From contig CAVSMH010000008.1 of assembly GCA_963728965.1 (NCBI GenBank), forward strand, positions 806,001 to 870,000: a stretch of DNA of 64,000 nucleotides, written 5' to 3'. Made by a program: the position numbers and the translations under genes. Below the pieces are notes generated by a model, which worked only from the letters and a program-made list of their open reading frames with translations, searched no databases and was not told the DNA's origin. Shown in pieces: positions 1 to 8,037 of this stretch. Numbering within the stretch: the first letter of the stretch is position 1; every line of letters starts with the position of its first letter. This DNA comes from DASQZT01 sp963728965 (lineage in GTDB: Bacteria > Acidobacteriota > Terriglobia > Bryobacterales > Bryobacteraceae).

Positions 1-186
1 TCCATGGCGGCCCATGTTTTCAGAAAGCCCCGGCCCGCGGTGGCGAGTTCGGCGCCGCCCAATCCGCCCTCCGCGAATGCCACGGCGAGCACTTCTTCGC
101 CTTGATCCATCGCCGAAACAGGCTTGGTGGCGGATGGATTCCACAGCATGGCCTTATGGTCTCTCCCACCCGTCAGCACGAGCGGG
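1..186 (-). other. Out-of-frame continuation of WD40 repeats (frameshifted 3' part of the STAND gene)
   Basis: Read on the minus strand in the frame one base away from the upstream gene, this stretch stays open to the window edge and encodes typical WD40 sequence: a blade-like LVLTGGRDHKAMLWN segment, then a second strand region ending in LKTWAAM. The in-frame reading of the upstream gene instead stops at 154 after a short non-WD40 tail. Removing one C from the CCC opposite plus-strand positions 184-186 would join the frames. This is either a real frameshift mutation or a one-base sequencing or assembly error; the sequence alone cannot tell which. The protein continues beyond the window. Confidence 0.7.
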
Positions 187-3183
187 CCGCTGCACCGCCA
201 CGGCGTTTACGGCGTCGGCATGGGCTTCGAAAGTGCGTAATTCACGGGTCGGCCCGGTGTCCCAGATCCGGGCGGTTGCGTCCTGGCCCGCGGTGGCCAC
301 CCGCGTGCCGTCCGGGCTGAAAGCCACGGCCCGCACTTCGCCATTATGTCCCCGCAACGTCAGCAGGAGTTGCCCGTTCGACGCTTTCCAGACTCTTGCC
401 GTACCGTCCAGCCCGGCCGTGATCAGGCGCGACGCCCCCGGATCCCCATCGGCGCTGAACGCGATGCCCTTGATTCCCTGCGGCTGTTCCGGCAGCCTCC
501 GAACCACATTTCCGTTGGAGGCATTCAGCAGGTCTACCGAAAACTCCCCCGCCACACCGATCCAGCCGCCGTCGCCACTGAATGCCACCGTCTGAGCGGG
601 GTAAGGGACGTTATCGCTGCCCGCCACGGTCGAAGCGGTCTCGACGTCCCAGACTTCCACGCGGCCCGCGGCATTATCCCGTTCGCCGCTCATCGCCAGC
701 CGCCGTCCGTTGGGGCTGAACGCCAGACTCCGGATCGTGTCCATCCCTTTCGGTTCCAGCTTGCGGATTTCCCGGCCCGTAGCCCGATCCAGCAAATGCA
801 CGCCGTAGCCGTTGTCCTTGTTGCTGCTGTATGCGACTCTTTTCGCATCCGGACTGATTGCCACCGCCAGAATCCGCGAATCGATCGGTGAACCGGCGAG
901 CGGGCTTGCGGAAGCCGGCCGCGACGAGTCGATGTTGATGACCCGCAGCGCGCCGTCGTCGCTGCCGGTCACCATCTCCCCGGTCGCACTGAAGGCGACC
1001 GCCGCGACTCCCTTATCCTCCAGAGTCCGCGAGTCGCCGGTGAACGAGTTCCACCGCTTTAAGGCGCCATCCTCGGTGACCGTCACCAGAAACTCGCCGT
1101 CCGGGCTGAACGCCAACTGCTGCACCGGCTTGTCAAAACCGGTGAGCGACAGCCTCAGGCGCCACGCACCGGCTACCTGGTGCAAGGCATCCTGCACGCG
1201 GAACGTCGGCGGTTTGCCCAGGAGCCGCAACGAACGGAATCCCTCCAGGGCGAGCTTCGCGGCTTGCTCGGAACCCCTGCCCAGGATCGAGTTGGCCTCC
1301 GAGGCCATCTCGTTGGCGTGGTATTCCTCATTGCTCTGCTTGAGCCTGGCGGCATCCTCTTCGATGTGTTTCGCCAGCCTGTTCAGCTCCCGGTTCTTCT
1401 CGTCCGTCTCCTCCTTGGCCCTCCGCACATCCTCCATCTTGGCCCGTTCGAACTGGTGTCTTGCTTCTTCGAGCTGGCGCCGTTTCGACGATTCCGTCCG
1501 GTAGTTGTGCACCGCGGTTTGCGCCACCTTCATCTGCTGCCACGTTTTGAGTCCGAACGCTCCGCTGATCAATGCCGCCAACAGCGCCAGGCCCGCCATC
1601 ACGTAGGCGCCGTGTTTTCGCAGTTCTCGCTCGCGGGTTTCGGCCTGCGCGCGGATGCGTGCCTCCTTCTCTTCCTGCTCCCGGCGTGCCTCCGCGGTCC
1701 GCCGCTCCTCCGCCTCCCGCTGCGCCTCTTCGGCGCGCTGCCGCTCCGCGTCGCGGTACCGCCGGCTGGCCTGCAAAAAGCCGTCGGCCGACGCGAACCC
1801 CGGGTGGTAGCGCCGGGCCCATGCCGCGCAGGGCCGCCGCCGCTCCCACCAGTCCAGCGCGATCTGCAACTGTGTCCCTTTCAGATAGTCCGGGTGGTCC
1901 GCCGTCTCCTGCTCTTCCGCCCGGTCCGCCAATCGCCGGAAAATGCGGCCCGATTCCAGCTCTTCGTTCACCCACTCGACCAGCCGCTGCCACTGTCGCA
2001 GCAGGCATTCATGGGTGACGTCCACCAGCGAGTCGTCGCGCAACGTGGCCGCTGCGCCAGGCATCAGGAACGTCCGGCCCTGCCGGCGGAAGCACTCGAG
2101 CGCCACCAGCATCTCATCGCGCGATGCTTCGGCGATCTCGCACAACTCCCCCAGCGGCGTGGGACGGCGGACCTCCCGCCCGTTCACGTCGCGGTCCCGC
2201 AATCGCTGGAAGATCCGCTTGACGATCTCCTCTCCGCGACCGCCCAGTTTCCGGCTCGCCTCCTGGCAGGCGTCGTCCGCGTGCGCGGATAGCGCCTGGG
2301 CCAACGTTCCTATGGCTTCGTAATCCTCAATATCCATCGCGGCGGTGGCGCTTCCGCACGCCCTCCAGTGGTCCCACGTGCGCATCAGCGCATGCTGCAT
2401 CACCGGCAGTTGTCCCGGGTCTTCGCCCGTGTCGTTCAGAATGCGCTGCACCAGCCGCGGCGCGATCGCTCCACCGGCCGCGCGAACCGGTGCTTCCAGC
2501 GCGGTCCGCCGCTGCTCGCGGGTCATCCGCGGAATCAGGTACTGCCCGTCGTTGATGGCTTCCGGAAGATCCCGAAACTGGGCGCAATCCCCCAGGAAAT
2601 CGGAGCGCATCGTCACCACAACGTAGATCGGAACGTCCTGCTGGTTGGCCGCCTCCAGCAGCAGTTTCACGAACCCGGCTTTCTCGTCGCGGTCCGCCAT
2701 CATGCTTTCCTGGCGCACCGGATACCGAAACAACTCCTCGAATTGGTCCGCCAGGATCAGCAGGTTTTCGTCTTCCCCCCACTGGCCGGAATCGCGCGCC
2801 TTCCGCGCCGTCGCCACCAGTGCCAGCGAACTACTCCGCAGCAGCTCCGCCGTCAGCTCCCCACTCTTCCAGAAGCCCGTGGTACGGAGGGCCGCCGCAA
2901 GATTGCCGATGGGATCGCCTCCCGGGCGCAGGTCCGCCACCCGCCACTCCGCCCCGGCGCTGGCCAGGTATCCGTTGTACAACGACGGCAGCAGTCCCGC
3001 CCGTACCAGCGAAGACTTCCCGCACCCGGAGACCCCCACCACCGCCACGAAACGCCGGCGGCCCATCTTGCGCAACAGTTCATCGCACTGCCCTTCGCGT
3101 CCGAAGAACAGGTGGCTCTCCTCGGAGGTGAACGAGCGCAACCCCGGAAACGGGTTCTCCTGGTAGGGGGCTGGGGCGGCCAT
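154..3183 (-). CDS. nSTAND1-type NTPase with coiled coils, one TM helix and WD40 repeats (frameshifted at the 3' end)
   Basis: The start is the ATG at 3183, which shares its A with the TGA of the upstream TIR gene, so translation is coupled. Residues 10-30 carry the NPFPGLRSF...FFGRE entry motif of nSTAND1 NTPases. The Walker A motif GVSGCGKSS is at about 50-58 and the Walker B LLILADQFEELF at about 141-152. An alpha-helical region follows, then a charged coiled coil (475-525), one hydrophobic helix (526-546), a second coiled coil (565-620) and WD40 repeats from about 685. STAND proteins are switch NTPases whose repeats usually sense a ligand and whose partner or fused domain acts as effector. 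Here the effector is probably the coupled TIR protein. The frame closes at 154, but WD40 sequence continues in another frame, so the true protein is longer or the gene is broken. A role in immunity is inference from family and context. Confidence 0.88.
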   Translation of the reverse strand: MAAPAPYQENPFPGLRSFTSEESHLFFGREGQCDELLRKMGRRRFVAVVGVSGCGKSSLVRAGLLPSLYNGYLASAGAEWRVADLRPGGDPIGNLAAALRTTGFWKSGELTAELLRSSSLALVATARKARDSGQWGEDENLLILADQFEELFRYPVRQESMMADRDEKAGFVKLLLEAANQQDVPIYVVVTMRSDFLGDCAQFRDLPEAINDGQYLIPRMTREQRRTALEAPVRAAGGAIAPRLVQRILNDTGEDPGQLPVMQHALMRTWDHWRACGSATAAMDIEDYEAIGTLAQALSAHADDACQEASRKLGGRGEEIVKRIFQRLRDRDVNGREVRRPTPLGELCEIAEASRDEMLVALECFRRQGRTFLMPGAAATLRDDSLVDVTHECLLRQWQRLVEWVNEELESGRIFRRLADRAEEQETADHPDYLKGTQLQIALDWWERRRPCAAWARRYHPGFASADGFLQASRRYRDAERQRAEEAQREAEERRTAEARREQEEKEARIRAQAETRERELRKHGAYVMAGLALLAALISGAFGLKTWQQMKVAQTAVHNYRTESSKRRQLEEARHQFERAKMEDVRRAKEETDEKNRELNRLAKHIEEDAARLKQSNEEYHANEMASEANSILGRGSEQAAKLALEGFRSLRLLGKPPTFRVQDALHQVAGAWRLRLSLTGFDKPVQQLAFSPDGEFLVTVTEDGALKRWNSFTGDSRTLEDKGVAAVAFSATGEMVTGSDDGALRVINIDSSRPASASPLAGSPIDSRILAVAISPDAKRVAYSSNKDNGYGVHLLDRATGREIRKLEPKGMDTIRSLAFSPNGRRLAMSGERDNAAGRVEVWDVETASTVAGSDNVPYPAQTVAFSGDGGWIGVAGEFSVDLLNASNGNVVRRLPEQPQGIKGIAFSADGDPGASRLITAGLDGTARVWKASNGQLLLTLRGHNGEVRAVAFSPDGTRVATAGQDATARIWDTGPTRELRTFEAHADAVNAVAVQRPARADGWERP

Positions 3184-4739
3184 CAGCCTTCCGCCTCCAG
3201 TCGCTTCAGCAGGGGCCGCAGGTGGTCGGTCCGGAACGGGCCGCAATCCCCCAACACCAGCAGTGGAGCCGATCCTCCGGCCTCGGGCAACTCTCCTCCC
3301 GGTAACACGTACACGCCTTTCTTCAGATCGCTCTCCGGTCCGCCCAAATAAAGCGCCCGCGTATTCCGCTTGCCGGCCTCGCTCAACGCCGTCAGCAGCG
3401 CCTTGCGCTTCAGCTTGACCCACGAGTCCTGCCCGAGTCCGTAGTAGATCACCGTGACATCGCTGTCGGCGATGCTCATCATCTCCGCCTCGCGAATATC
3501 CCCCGGGTCGCCTTCGAACGCCGGCACATCGATCGGGTAGCCCTGGTTCAGCAGGAACGCGCGGATCTCCTGGAACGCCGGATCCGCCAGGTCTCGACGG
3601 TTGCAGATCAGGTAGATGGACTTGGCCTTCGCTTGCGGCGGCGCCGCGGCGCGCGCCTCTTTGTTCAGGATGTCCAGCAGCCCTTCTTTGAAACTGGCCA
3701 GCCCGGTCTTGAAAATCTCGACCTTGGATTCGCCCGGCAATCCCTTCATCTCCACCACCGTGCGCAGAAACTCCGCCTGCCGCGGATCCGGCTCCGCCAG
3801 GTCTTCCGGAATCCAGACGAGCTGCTGAAAGGGCCCATCGTGCCGGTGCTCTCGGATCCACTCGTATTGCAGACGGGCCACCGACCGTGTCTCTTCTCCT
3901 TCCGGTATCTTGCCGTGCGTTCGCCCCAGCAGGTGTATCGAAAAATCGCACGCCGGCACGATTCCCGCGAGCGCCGCCTCGATCTCATCGCGGTCATCGG
4001 CCGTCAGGTTCTCCTCCGGCAGCACGCGATGGCCCCGTTCACTCAGTTCATTCCGAATGCCGTCGCGAAACGGCTTCAGGTCCTTGGTCGTTTCCGCCAG
4101 GAAAACGGTGCGCGGACGGCCCGTCTTCCCGGTCGCCGCAGCCGCCGGCGGTTTTTCCTCTTTCATTTTCCGCAGCAGGTGGTTGACGGCTTTGGCCAGC
4201 CGCTCCAACTGCTCCTCGAACCCGGCGTACCCGGGATGGTTTGGATTGGCGGGAAATTCGCGGAAGTCATCGTCCATTTCCGCATAGAACCGGAACCCGA
4301 GCGTATCCACTTCCCGCAGGCCCGCGGGCTCGGGAGCGCCCTGCAGCGGCGTCTTGATGACCCGGATCATCCGCGACTTGCTATCGACGCGCACGCCGCC
4401 GTTTTTCCGCGCCGCCTCCAGGAACCAGTTCACCTCCTTGGCGCACGAAGGCGAGGTGACGTACCGCGGCGACAGCACCGACAGGAACAGGGCGGAGCGG
4501 GAGACTCTCCCCTTCAAAACCTCCTCGTAATCGTCCAGCCCGTTGAGCTTGCGGTCGCGCCAGATCCGCAAGTCGGTAACCCCCAGCAACTGCTTCAGCC
4601 GCCCTTCAAGCTGCTCGTGCAGATGGGCAATCCACCCCTGGGTTGGCGCGGTGTTATCGACGTGGCCATAGCTGAGGAAGAGATCCTCCTCATACCCACT
4701 GAGATAGCCGGATTTCGGTACACTACTCAGGTCGGACAT
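3183..4739 (-). CDS. TIR-domain protein with two additional TIR-like domains
   Basis: The ATG at 4739 is preceded by a GGGAGGGG ribosome-binding site, which favours it over an in-frame start 17 codons upstream. The product has 518 residues. Residues 15-150 form a TIR domain: EEDLFLSYGH opens it, and SPRYVTSPSCAKEV (90-103) contains the Cys-x-x-Glu site where TIR NADases carry the catalytic glutamate (Glu102 here). Residues about 215-370 begin with VFLAETTKDLKPFRDGIRNE and look like a second TIR-like or DUF4062-like fold. Residues about 390-515 begin with KSIYLICNRRDL and contain a DVTVIYYG strand, resembling a third. Only the first carries an obvious catalytic motif. The gene is the first of a two-gene operon with the STAND NTPase. 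Many bacterial TIR proteins cleave NAD+ or make cyclic ADP-ribose signals on activation; that activity here is inferred. Confidence 0.85.
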   Translation of the reverse strand: MSDLSSVPKSGYLSGYEEDLFLSYGHVDNTAPTQGWIAHLHEQLEGRLKQLLGVTDLRIWRDRKLNGLDDYEEVLKGRVSRSALFLSVLSPRYVTSPSCAKEVNWFLEAARKNGGVRVDSKSRMIRVIKTPLQGAPEPAGLREVDTLGFRFYAEMDDDFREFPANPNHPGYAGFEEQLERLAKAVNHLLRKMKEEKPPAAAATGKTGRPRTVFLAETTKDLKPFRDGIRNELSERGHRVLPEENLTADDRDEIEAALAGIVPACDFSIHLLGRTHGKIPEGEETRSVARLQYEWIREHRHDGPFQQLVWIPEDLAEPDPRQAEFLRTVVEMKGLPGESKVEIFKTGLASFKEGLLDILNKEARAAAPPQAKAKSIYLICNRRDLADPAFQEIRAFLLNQGYPIDVPAFEGDPGDIREAEMMSIADSDVTVIYYGLGQDSWVKLKRKALLTALSEAGKRNTRALYLGGPESDLKKGVYVLPGGELPEAGGSAPLLVLGDCGPFRTDHLRPLLKRLEAEG

Positions 4740-5223
4740 CGGCAGCCCCTCCCGCAACCGATCAGGACGATATTGTACACCTGGCCGCAAGCCGCAGAGT
4801 TTTCCCGGGTGACCAACCAGTACTATCCCCCAAGCTCGCCGTCTAGAGCGCCGCGCTGCGTATTGATCTTCTTGTGGACCCTTCCGGAATATCGGGAGGG
4901 TGCGTCGAGGCCAGACTTAGTTCCGGAGCGTCTGGGGATGGGATGTCGAGTCTCCTGTGTATGAGCGGACGGTAAGGGCTGTAGATGCGGGAGGGGGCAG
5001 TTTCTCCGGCAAATACTGTGTCATACTACTCCGACACGATGCCATTCGTGAGCAGCAGCAATACGAATTGGCGCCGGGTTCCAAGCGGCGTACATTCCGG
5101 TGCGGCGTGCGGACGTGCGGACGCGACTCGATCCGCTGGCCGCACCGCGAAGGCTGAGGGGAGAGTGCGCATTGGTGGCACCGAGACAATAGCGGCCCGC
5201 TTGACGAAGAAATCGAAAAACTC
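4740..5223. other. 484-bp divergent intergenic region with several strong hairpins
   Basis: No convincing gene lies between the TIR operon (leaving leftward) and the cytochrome gene (leaving rightward). Inverted repeats are visible. Positions 4878-4885 pair with 4894-4901 (8 bp including one U-G pair on the plus strand). Positions 4911-4916 pair with 4930-4935 (6 bp). GTGTC at 5018-5022 pairs with GACAC at 5033-5037. Positions 5098-5106 pair perfectly with 5139-5147 (9 bp), enclosing a further GCGGA/TCCGC stem. Both promoters must lie here, but I cannot assign them with confidence. Confidence 0.45.
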
Positions 5224-6411
5224 ATGCGAACAATTCTCTCGCGGTGTGTGATGGTGGCTCTCGCCGGGTTCTCAGCCGGCGCGGCCCCGACCTATGTCGG
5301 GTCGGCAGCCTGCAAGACCTGTCATTCCGCGATCTACGCGCGATGGCAGAAGACCCCCATGGCCAACATCGTTCGCGATCCGCGCGAGCATCCCGATGCC
5401 ATCATTCCCGACCTGTCTAAAGCCAACCCGCTCGTGACGTTCACAAAAGGCGACATCGCCTTGGTGTACGGCAGCCTCTGGAAACAGCGTTACTTCACAA
5501 AGATCGGCAACGACTATTTTGTCGAGCCGGCGCAGTGGGATATAAAGAATGCCGTCTGGCGGCCCTACTTTGTTTCGAACAACACGGACTGGTGGGCGAA
5601 GTTCTATCCGCCGGATAACAGGAAGCGCCCAACGAGTGCTTTATGCGATGGATGCCATTCGGTGAATTACAACGTCACGACGAAGATCGTCACCGAGTGG
5701 AATGTCGGCTGCGAGCGCTGTCATGGCCCCGGGAGCGATCACGCCGCGAACCCTTCTCCCTCGAATATTATCAATCCCGCGCGGCTGGGTGTGGTAGCGG
5801 CAAACGACACCTGTATCCAGTGCCATTCGCAGGGACAGCCGCTCGAAAGGCCGCTGAATGGGGTCTACTACGATTGGCCGGTTGGTTTCGAAATGGGCAA
5901 GCATCTAAGTGACTATTGGCAGCTTGAGGAACACAAGCTGGGCGAGACCACCTTCACCTATTTCGCCGATGGAACCGCTCACAAGAACCGAATGCAGGGC
6001 AATGATTTCATTCAGAGCGAAATGTACCTCCACGGCGTGACTTGCTTTTCCTGCCACGATGTCCACGGAACAGCCAATAACGCGCAGTTGATCAAACCCG
6101 CGAATGTCTTGTGTCTGGAATGCCACGGCCCGGACTCGCCCAATGGGCCCCACGCCCCAAGCATCGAAACTCACACGCATCATGCGGCGGGGAGCGCGGG
6201 CGACCAATGTGTCAATTGCCATATGCCCAAAATCGCGACCGAATTCGTCGGAGTCAATGTCCGGTCGCACACCTTCCGCTTCATTCCGCCTTCGATGACG
6301 GTGCAAAATAACATTCCGAACGCCTGCAACGTCTGCCACGCCGACAAGGATGCCGCCTGGGCGAGCGATACGCTCCGCAAATGGAATGATCGATCGCCAT
6401 GGCGCCTCTAG
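5224..6411 (+). CDS. Exported octahaem c-type cytochrome
   Basis: The product has 395 residues, with an N-terminal signal peptide (MRTILSRCVMVALAGFSAGA) and eight CxxCH haem-attachment motifs: CKTCH, CDGCH, CERCH, CIQCH, CFSCH, CLECH, CVNCH and CNVCH. This layout fits the cytochrome c-554-like multihaem family, periplasmic or surface electron carriers or oxidoreductases. Nothing in the sequence gives the substrate. The gene is alone, with the TIR operon divergent and a MITE-like element at its 3' end. The stop codon TAG (6409-6411) is the CTAG at the left end of that element, so the C-terminus may have been set by insertion. No strong ribosome-binding site precedes the ATG at 5224, so the start rests on the signal peptide. 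Confidence 0.9.
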   Translation: MRTILSRCVMVALAGFSAGAAPTYVGSAACKTCHSAIYARWQKTPMANIVRDPREHPDAIIPDLSKANPLVTFTKGDIALVYGSLWKQRYFTKIGNDYFVEPAQWDIKNAVWRPYFVSNNTDWWAKFYPPDNRKRPTSALCDGCHSVNYNVTTKIVTEWNVGCERCHGPGSDHAANPSPSNIINPARLGVVAANDTCIQCHSQGQPLERPLNGVYYDWPVGFEMGKHLSDYWQLEEHKLGETTFTYFADGTAHKNRMQGNDFIQSEMYLHGVTCFSCHDVHGTANNAQLIKPANVLCLECHGPDSPNGPHAPSIETHTHHAAGSAGDQCVNCHMPKIATEFVGVNVRSHTFRFIPPSMTVQNNIPNACNVCHADKDAAWASDTLRKWNDRSPWRL

Positions 6412-6546
6412 CAGGCTGCTGAAAAAGTCCCCGGACTACTTAGAATGGCACTTACCAACAGCCGCAAACTGTTGATTCTACGTTTGACGGAGCGAGACAT
6501 TGGGTGCTTTCGGGCATCGAAATACCCTTTTTCAGCAACCTGCTAG
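6408..6546. mobile_element. MITE-like element of 139 bp with 20-bp terminal inverted repeats
   Basis: The 20 bases at 6408-6427 (beginning CTAGCAGGCTGCTG) are the reverse complement of 6527-6546 with a single mismatch. Both ends carry CTAG, which could be a 4-bp target duplication. The 99 bp between them encodes no protein. GCAGGCTGCTGAAAAAG-type ends are familiar from insertion-sequence termini, so this is most simply a non-autonomous derivative or remnant. No transposase is present in the window to mobilise it. Confidence 0.6.
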
Positions 6547-6644
6547 GAGTAACTGAGGGCAGAGCCGATGTGCGGCACCCCACTGGCAGGTTGCCACAAA
6601 ACGCTGGTCGAGCACCGATTTTCGCAGCGGGCGACCGGTCGAAA

Positions 6645-7772
6645 TCAATTCTTCGCCCCGGCGATCGGGTACCCCTGCCATACATATTCCAGAGCCTCGG
6701 GCAGGGTCTGTTGTTTCACGGTGCGGTCGGTGTGTCCGGCGTTGCGGGCAAACACGAACTGGTAGTGATAGCCCTTGGCGGCGAGCACTTTGGCCATGTT
6801 CTCATTGGCGAGAACCCAGTCGTGCATGTCATCGCGGGTGATGAGATTGTCCCGGTCGCCTACTTCCATCCAGAGGCGCAGCGGCTTGGCCGGGCTGTTG
6901 GGGATGAGGTGTTCGTGGAACTCCCAGGCGCCGTGGGGAGTCTCGGCGTTCAGCGGCCACTGCTGGTTCACATAGGTGCCCGAGTAGGTGAGGACGCGGT
7001 GATAGAGTTCCGGGTGATACCACGCCATGATCAACGCGCACGAGCCGCCGGAGCTGCCGCCCATGGTCGCGCGGCCTTCGGGGTCTTTGGTCAGTTTCAC
7101 GTGGTATTGCTTCTCGACCAGAGGCAGCACTTCGGTCTCGACAAACTCGGCGTACCGGCCCGACATGGTGTCGTATTCGAGGCCGCGTTCGCTTCCCTGG
7201 GCATCGCCGCTGCCGTTGCTGATGGAGATGGCGATCATCACCGGTACCCGGCGCCGGGCGATCAGGTTGTCCAGCGCCGTGAACAACGCCCGGTCCGGTC
7301 CATCCGCCCCCACGATGAACGGGGCGGCCGTGCCGGGGACGTACTGTTTGGGAACATACACCGCCACTCGACGGCTGTAGGGCGCGGGATGGCTTGCGAC
7401 GACCAGCCGGGTGGGGTCCGAGGGGTCTGGCCTGGCAAACGTGCCGGGTTCGCGCGCGATGCCGGGATAGATTTTGCTGTCGGCCGATTCCATGGTGAAG
7501 GTGAAGACGTCTCCCTCGGGCACGCCTTCCTGGGCGGTCATCTCCGGCGCGGGATTGTGGGTAGGTCCGAGGATGAAGTTCCCGTCGGCATTGGCCGGAG
7601 GATTGGCGCCGTCCGGCAGTTCTTTGGCGGTGACGTAGCCGGGGGTGTGTGGATCGCGGGTGGGCGGCGTGGGGCGCACCCGGCGGGCGGGCGCGGCGGG
7701 GGCTTGGGCGAAGGCCGGAACCAGGCCGGTCGTCAGGCTGATCAACAACGCAACACCGGGAAGGCGGACCAT
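6645..7772 (-). CDS. Secreted esterase, enterochelin esterase/esterase D-like alpha/beta hydrolase
   Basis: The ATG at 7772 follows an AGGAG ribosome-binding site and starts a clear signal peptide (MVRLPGVALLISLTTGLVPAFA), giving 375 residues; an in-frame extension upstream lacks these signs. The nucleophile elbow GGSSGG, an Asp in MEVGDRD and a His in NAGHTDR supply a plausible catalytic triad in the order expected of the PF00756 esterase family (enterochelin esterase Fes, esterase D, mycolyltransferases). In acidobacteria such secreted esterases often act on plant-polymer acyl groups, but the substrate here is not visible. The gene is monocistronic and divergent from the M16 peptidase pair, with a nested dyad 28 bp upstream. 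Confidence 0.88.
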   Translation of the reverse strand: MVRLPGVALLISLTTGLVPAFAQAPAAPARRVRPTPPTRDPHTPGYVTAKELPDGANPPANADGNFILGPTHNPAPEMTAQEGVPEGDVFTFTMESADSKIYPGIAREPGTFARPDPSDPTRLVVASHPAPYSRRVAVYVPKQYVPGTAAPFIVGADGPDRALFTALDNLIARRRVPVMIAISISNGSGDAQGSERGLEYDTMSGRYAEFVETEVLPLVEKQYHVKLTKDPEGRATMGGSSGGSCALIMAWYHPELYHRVLTYSGTYVNQQWPLNAETPHGAWEFHEHLIPNSPAKPLRLWMEVGDRDNLITRDDMHDWVLANENMAKVLAAKGYHYQFVFARNAGHTDRTVKQQTLPEALEYVWQGYPIAGAKN

Positions 7773-7799
7773 GAGGGACTCCTGTCTGAGTGAAATCGA

Positions 7800-7842
7800 T
7801 TTGCCGCCACGCCAACACATCGGATGTGCGGACGCCGGCAAA
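7800..7842. promoter_or_regulatory. Nested dyad symmetry upstream of the esterase gene
   Basis: TTTGCCG (7800-7806) and CGGCAAA (7836-7842) flank an inner palindrome CACATCGGATGTG (7816-7828). Both share almost the same centre. The site lies 28-70 bp upstream of the esterase ATG, so it could be an operator or a hairpin in the 5' leader. No regulator is identifiable. Confidence 0.35.
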
Positions 7843-8037
7843 CCACGATAAAACAACTGGGAAGATCTTATCACGGCCCCTCTGACGGGAACGCGCCACC
7901 CCTGAAGCCGCCAATGCGGCGAGGACCGCTCCCGCGCGAGCACGTTGCGGTTGGCACCAGTCTCAGCCCCTGTTCGCTACCGCACGCCCACTCGAAAGTT
8001 TCTTCCCGAACAGATGCACCGTCTCGGCGACCTTAAA

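Noticed and set aside
3184..3951. In-frame N-terminal extension of the STAND protein up to about 3951
   Set aside because: The extension is Gly/Arg-rich shadow sequence of the TIR gene; the ATG at 3183 overlapping the TIR stop is the natural start.
6504..7793. Long plus-strand reading frame opposite the esterase gene
   Set aside because: It is the antisense shadow of a clear GGSSGG esterase in high-GC DNA, with no domain or ribosome-binding site.
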